From: an uncultured Eubacteriales bacterium
GTDB taxonomy: Bacteria > Bacillota > Clostridia > Oscillospirales > Acutalibacteraceae
DNA length: 46,019 nucleotides
NCBI GenBank assembly: GCA_958417225.1
Contig: CATZCM010000011.1
Coordinates: 1 to 46,019, forward strand
Reading direction: 5' to 3'
Made by a program: the position numbers and the translations under genes. The notes below the pieces were generated by a model. That model worked only from the letters and a program-made list of their open reading frames with translations. It was not told where the DNA came from and searched no databases. This document shows, in pieces, positions 41,925 through 46,019 of this stretch. Position 1 is the stretch's first letter; every line of letters starts with the position of its first letter.

Positions 41925-43502
41925 ATGAGAAAACAGAACTCGGTTATAAACATAGCAGTTAGTATGTCGGTGTATTTTTTAATTACCCTTACGACACTTA
42001 TTACGCCAGGGCTTTTGTCAAAGTTCTTAAATGGCAATTTCTCAAATCTTGAGAGTGTGATTGTAAATGCAACGGGTTTTTTAGGAATCATTGAAATGGG
42101 AATTGGTACAGGGATAGTGTGCAAACTCTATAGGCCTATACAGGAACAAGATAATCTTAAAATTGCCCTAATTTTAAATTTCTATAAAAAATCTTATATG
42201 ATTATAGCGGCTGTAGTGTTTTGTGCGGGACTTGTGATGTCTGCAATATTTTTCAATCTACTGATAGATAAGGATACTAGAAATATCTTTCAGGGCCAAC
42301 AGCTTCGATTATCAATAGCTTTTATGCTTTATGTTTTGGATGTGTTAGCAACATACCTTTTTGCTCACAAGCGTGCAATGATTACAGCGGATCAGAAGAA
42401 TTATCTTATAAATATTGCTCACGGTATCGCAGTTGTTTGTACGTGTGTGTTCCAAACTTTAGCTTTGCTTTTGTTTAAGTCATTTGAACTGTATATTATA
42501 GTAAAAGTTCTTTCTACGACTCTTGAGAGTGTATTTGTGTCGGTGATGTACAAAAAAAGATACTCATACATAAATCTTAAAGTAGATCAGAAACTTGATA
42601 AACGAGAAAAAAAAGATCTTTTAGGGAAAGTTCGAGATTTGTTTTTACATAAAATAGCTGGGGCAAGTATTTCAACTATACCGGGGATGCTCATTTCAAG
42701 TTGTAATACAGTGTTTGTTAAGAGGTATGGTTGGAATCGCCGGATTTCTGATGGTTTGTTTAGAGTAATAGTTCAGATATTTGATAGTGTGGTTGCTAGT
42801 TTCGGAAACCTACTTGTTACGGAAAATAAAAAAACTATTTTTGAACGCTTTAAGTCTCTTTATTTGTTAAATCACTTTATTCAGTCATTTTTTTGCGTGG
42901 GGCTGTATGTATGCATTACTCCATTTGCTCAGATATTTAGTAAGACAGTGAATGATGAGTATTTTATAGGTGGTTGGTCACTTATTTTACTTGTTCTGAA
43001 TTTTTATATAATGGGTATGCGACAATCACTTATCATGGTGAAGATGAGTGCCGGAATATATAAGGAAGATAGATTGTTTGCTTTGATGGAAGCAGCAATG
43101 AATATTGCTTTGTCAATTGTGTTGAGGGATTATCTTGGAGTTAATGGGGTTCTTTTAGCAGGAGTTATTACGCTTTGTGTGATTCCGATGTGGTCACAAC
43201 CGTATGTAGTATACAGGATAGTTTTTAAGATGAAGTTTTGGCATTATTATAAAATGTTAGTATTGTACGGTGGGCTTACTTTTGGCTATATATGCATTAC
43301 GTGTTTCATATGCAGGTTTGTGAGTGTTGATAACCCTTTTTGGAATTTAGTGATAAGAGCTTGCATTAGTGTGCTTGTACCAAATGTATTAAATATTTTG
43401 TTTTTTTGGAAAACAAGTAGTTTTTTATACATTAAGATAGCGATAAGTGGAATATTCAAAAAAATATTTTGTAGAGGAAAAGGGTGTAAAAATGAAGTAT
43501 GA
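41925..43502 (+). CDS. Polysaccharide flippase (Wzx/MATE-like)
   Basis: 525 residues, about fourteen membrane segments, MOP superfamily polysaccharide transporter pattern. The N-terminus is SVYFLITLTTLITPGLLSKF with the usual first two helices. A basic loop near the middle (DKREKKDLLGKVRDL) is typical. It would move lipid-linked repeat units to the outer face for polymerisation by the Wzy-like protein upstream. The glf start lies inside its last codons (10-base overlap). Confidence 0.82.
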   Translation: MRKQNSVINIAVSMSVYFLITLTTLITPGLLSKFLNGNFSNLESVIVNATGFLGIIEMGIGTGIVCKLYRPIQEQDNLKIALILNFYKKSYMIIAAVVFCAGLVMSAIFFNLLIDKDTRNIFQGQQLRLSIAFMLYVLDVLATYLFAHKRAMITADQKNYLINIAHGIAVVCTCVFQTLALLLFKSFELYIIVKVLSTTLESVFVSVMYKKRYSYINLKVDQKLDKREKKDLLGKVRDLFLHKIAGASISTIPGMLISSCNTVFVKRYGWNRRISDGLFRVIVQIFDSVVASFGNLLVTENKKTIFERFKSLYLLNHFIQSFFCVGLYVCITPFAQIFSKTVNDEYFIGGWSLILLVLNFYIMGMRQSLIMVKMSAGIYKEDRLFALMEAAMNIALSIVLRDYLGVNGVLLAGVITLCVIPMWSQPYVVYRIVFKMKFWHYYKMLVLYGGLTFGYICITCFICRFVSVDNPFWNLVIRACISVLVPNVLNILFFWKTSSFLYIKIAISGIFKKIFCRGKGCKNEV

Positions 43503-44604
43503 TTATTTAATAGTAGGTGCGGGGTTGTATGGTGCGGTGTGCGCCAGAGAAGCATATAAAAAAGGTAAACGCGTTTTGGTTATTGACAAACGTGACCATG
43601 TGGGTGGGAACGTTTATACCGAAAAAATCGAAGGAATTAATGTACATAAATATGGTGCACATATATTTCATACGAACAATAAAAAGGTTTGGGATTATGT
43701 AAATCAGTTTGCAAAGTTTAATAGGTTTACAAATAGCCCAGTTGCAAATTACAATGGAGAGCTTTATTCATTGCCTTTTAATATGTATACGTTTAACAAG
43801 ATGTGGGGAGTGGTTACTCCAGAGGACGCTGCTCGCAAAATCGAACAACAGCGCAAAGAAGCTGGGATAAAAAATCCGAGAAATCTCGAGGAACAAGCAA
43901 TATCCCTTGTGGGGACGGATATATATGAAAAGTTAATTAAAGGATACACGGAAAAACAGTGGGGGAGACCATGTACGGAACTTCCTGCTTTTATTATAAA
44001 GAGGCTTCCAGTGAGGTTGACGTTTGACAACAACTATTTCAATGCTTTGTATCAGGGAATACCAATTGGTGGATATACCAAAATGGTTGAAAATATGCTC
44101 GATGGAATAGAAGTAAGCCTTGGAGTGGACTATTTTCAAAATAAGTCTGATTATGATGGTATGTCGGACAAACTGATATATACTGGTCCAATTGATGCGT
44201 ATTTTAATTATAGTCTTGGAGCTCTTGAGTATAGATCAGTGCGTTTTGATACGGAAGTTCTGGATATGCCAAATTTTCAGGGTAACGTGGCAGTGAATTA
44301 TACTGATAGGGAAACTCCGTGGACACGAATAATTGAGCATAAGTGGTTTGAGTTTGGTAAAGACGAAAATGGAAAAGATTTACCTAAAACGGTTATTAGC
44401 AGGGAATATAGTTCTGAGTGGAAGGTTGGAGATGAACCGTATTATCCTGTGAATGATGACAAAAATAGCAGTTTGTATTTAGAGTATAGAAGGTTAGCTG
44501 ATTGTGAAAAGAATGTTATTTTTGGAGGACGTCTTGGTGAATACAAGTATTATGACATGGATGCAGTAATTGATGCGGCACTTAGTGTGTGCACAAGACT
44601 TTAA
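43492..44604 (+). CDS. glf: UDP-galactopyranose mutase
   Basis: 370 residues from the ATG at 43492 (the frame opens at 43447 in the flippase gene). FAD-binding motif YLIVGAGLYGAVCAREA; GGNVYTEKIEGINVHKYGAH and HIFHTNNKKVWDYV; YTEKQWG; and a C-terminal GGRLGEYKYYDMDAVI flavin-binding segment. It converts UDP-galactopyranose to UDP-galactofuranose, so the polymer made here should contain galactofuranose. Ribosome binding site AGAGGAAAAGGG. Confidence 0.96.
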   Translation: MKYDYLIVGAGLYGAVCAREAYKKGKRVLVIDKRDHVGGNVYTEKIEGINVHKYGAHIFHTNNKKVWDYVNQFAKFNRFTNSPVANYNGELYSLPFNMYTFNKMWGVVTPEDAARKIEQQRKEAGIKNPRNLEEQAISLVGTDIYEKLIKGYTEKQWGRPCTELPAFIIKRLPVRLTFDNNYFNALYQGIPIGGYTKMVENMLDGIEVSLGVDYFQNKSDYDGMSDKLIYTGPIDAYFNYSLGALEYRSVRFDTEVLDMPNFQGNVAVNYTDRETPWTRIIEHKWFEFGKDENGKDLPKTVISREYSSEWKVGDEPYYPVNDDKNSSLYLEYRRLADCEKNVIFGGRLGEYKYYDMDAVIDAALSVCTRL

Positions 44605-44629
44605 TTTTTAGTTTTTATAGGAGGATAAA

Positions 44630-45850
44630 ATGAATTTTAAAAAAATATCTTTGTTAATGTGTGCAATGATAATGCTTGTGTATGCGTTGTCGGGTTGCTC
44701 AAAATTTAAAAAATCAAAAAATGAAAATGATTTTCCTGTGACAGTTTGCGGTGTCACAATTGAAAACGCTCCGAAAAAAGTTGTTGTATTATCAGATTCA
44801 ATAGCGGATATTGTGATCGGTCTTAAGGAAACAAGTAAGATATGTGCTAAAAGTGATGAGTGTACTCAGGAAGCTTTAACACACTTGCCTAGCGTGGGAA
44901 GTGAATTGGATCCTGATGTGGAGGCAATTAAGTCTTTTAAAGCGGATGTTGTGCTTTATGATAAGGATTTGTCTCAGGGCAAAATTGATGCTTTACATGG
45001 AGTAACTTTGGTGAAAATTGAAAAAGCAAATAATAGAAACGATTTGGAAGCATTGTATAATAATGTGGCTATGGTGCTGAAAGGAGGAGAGTCTGGTCGC
45101 GAACAGGCTAAAACTTTCTCAAAGGGTGTTTTGTATTCACTTGATGAAATTTCGAGAATAATTCCAGTTCAAACTGTACCTCCTACACTTTGTTATTTAT
45201 TTGATGAGAATGGAAAGACGGTTACAGATGGAACTTTTGCTAATAAGATTATAGAATCTATAAGAGCTATAAATGTTGCGTCTGATATTAAGGATGGTGT
45301 GATCGTAATGTCTGAATTACGGCTTGCTAATCCTACATATGTTTTTTGCGATAAGGGTGTAAAAGAAAAATTGTTGGAGAATGATGTCTTTAGTGAATTG
45401 GATGCAGTAAAGAATAATCATGTATTTGAATTGGATAAAGTGTTGTTGATGCGTCAGGGAGAATCGATAGTTGAAGCTGCGAAAACCTTTGCAGCAGATA
45501 TGTACCCGGAACTTATGTTGGGTGCGTCAAGTATGAGTAATACAACAACTAACGAAGAGGTTGAGGAAAATACGGAAAGTATTACGGAACCTACAACTAC
45601 TTCAAAGGTGGTGGAAAGTGAAGAAGTTCCAGATGCGAGTAATATAATGAGAATACAAGAGAGATTAGATGAGCTTTGCTATTTGCATACTGCTCCGAAT
45701 GGAGTGATGGACAATAGCTCAAAACAAGCCATAAAGGATTTTAAGTATTTGAATGGGCAAGAGGTTAATGATATAATAGATACCGCATTTTTGAATGCTT
45801 TGTTTTCCAGTGAGGCTAAGGTTAGACCAGATCCGGCACGCATTAAGTAG
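44630..45850 (+). CDS. Lipoprotein: TroA/BtuF-like binding domain fused to a peptidoglycan-binding domain
   Basis: 406 residues. The signal peptide ends in a lipobox (LSGCS; Cys23). Residues ~35-300 follow the helical-backbone binding proteins of iron-siderophore/cobalamin ABC systems: NAPKKVVVLSDSIADIVIGL, then PSVGSELDPDVEAIKSFKAD and NNHVFELDK. A Thr/Glu-rich linker (~305-340) leads to a PG_binding_1-like domain (IMRIQERLDELCYLH, GVMDNSSKQAIKDF). No ABC permease or ATPase gene is adjacent. The domain pair suggests a wall-attached sensor or binding protein, not a transporter receptor. Confidence 0.75.
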   Translation: MNFKKISLLMCAMIMLVYALSGCSKFKKSKNENDFPVTVCGVTIENAPKKVVVLSDSIADIVIGLKETSKICAKSDECTQEALTHLPSVGSELDPDVEAIKSFKADVVLYDKDLSQGKIDALHGVTLVKIEKANNRNDLEALYNNVAMVLKGGESGREQAKTFSKGVLYSLDEISRIIPVQTVPPTLCYLFDENGKTVTDGTFANKIIESIRAINVASDIKDGVIVMSELRLANPTYVFCDKGVKEKLLENDVFSELDAVKNNHVFELDKVLLMRQGESIVEAAKTFAADMYPELMLGASSMSNTTTNEEVEENTESITEPTTTSKVVESEEVPDASNIMRIQERLDELCYLHTAPNGVMDNSSKQAIKDFKYLNGQEVNDIIDTAFLNALFSSEAKVRPDPARIK

Positions 45851-46019
45851 TGTTACTTTCTTTTGAAAAAGAAAGTAACCAAAGAAAACTTTTAATCGCG
45901 AAACTGCATGTAGTGTAGAAATACCACACAGTGCTCGCGGTTTTATTTTGAAGTAAACAGTGTTCTTTCTTTTGAAAAAGAAAGTAACCAAAGAAAACTT
46001 TTAATCGCGAAACTGCATG
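45850..46019. repeat. 60-bp direct repeat with hairpins at the window's right end
   Basis: Bases 45850-45910 recur at 45960-46019 with one base missing (period 110). Each copy has a stem GTTACTTTCTT/AAGAAAGTAAC (with a TTGAAA loop; bulged in the second copy), then CAAAGAAAAC and ATCGCGAAACTGCATG. Between the copies CGCGA pairs with TCGCG (45897-45901, 45935-45939), extended by ACTG/CAGT. The array begins right at the stop of the lipoprotein gene, and the first hairpin could act as its terminator. Confidence 0.75.

Noticed and set aside
1..46019. CRISPR arrays, tRNA and rRNA genes
   Set aside because: No regularly spaced repeats beyond the two-copy end repeat, and no tRNA cloverleaf or rRNA motif was found by eye; a tRNAscan run would settle small RNAs.

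Overview
The window looks like part of a low-GC Gram-positive (Clostridia-type) chromosome, probably an Oscillospirales/Ruminococcaceae-like lineage. The support is AT-rich codon use, strong AGGAGG-type ribosome binding sites, many TTG start codons, DnaD and DnaI/DnaC-type replication proteins, an IreB homologue, a CwlD-type amidase and a TasA/SipW-type surface protein. I cannot name the species. Both ends of the window lie in repeats (an IS30 end at the left, a 60-bp direct repeat at the right), so this may be a complete contig broken at repeats.

Layout. 0-1.7 kb: two orphan polymorphic-toxin C-terminal modules, each followed by a probable immunity gene; the first begins at an IS30 end. 1.7-2.2 kb: a GC-rich, hairpin-rich block unlike its surroundings. 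2.2-9.7 kb, minus strand: a membrane-anchored zinc peptidase; trhA-pheS-pheT-ireB; and a dnaD-like gene followed by pgeF. 9.9-11 kb: helicase loader dnaC. 11.1-22.2 kb, plus strand: a nucleoside uptake and salvage locus with phosphopentomutase, a YczE/YitT-type membrane protein, purine nucleoside phosphorylase, a BMP-type lipoprotein with its ABC transporter (one double ATPase, two permeases), deoxyribose-phosphate aldolase, cytidine deaminase and pyrimidine nucleoside phosphorylase. Hairpin terminators subdivide it, and a glycosyltransferase-like gene sits inside it. These enzymes would import nucleosides, release the bases, and feed the pentose phosphates into central metabolism.

22.2-34.6 kb is an accessory region interrupted by gltX-glnS. 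It holds a VanY-like protein lacking catalytic residues, a secreted protein with two internal repeats, two Nif11-like GG-leader proteins flanking a dead IS30 copy, a secreted protein with the signature boxes of eukaryotic ubiquitin-specific proteases (USP, peptidase C19), a MORN-repeat protein overlapping a metallo-beta-lactamase-fold hydrolase, and a cwlD-type amidase whose ribosome binding site lies in a terminator-like hairpin. The deubiquitinase-like protein, the MORN repeats and the other secreted proteins suggest life in or next to a eukaryotic host; this is an inference.

35-46 kb is a cell-surface locus: a TasA-like protein, tarI-tarJ (CDP-ribitol synthesis), GT2 and GT4 glycosyltransferases, a Wzy-like polymerase, a Wzx-like flippase, glf (UDP-galactofuranose) and a lipoprotein joining a metal/cobalamin-binding-type domain to a peptidoglycan-binding domain. 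Together these would build a ribitol- and galactofuranose-containing surface polymer. No tRNA, rRNA or CRISPR array was recognised.
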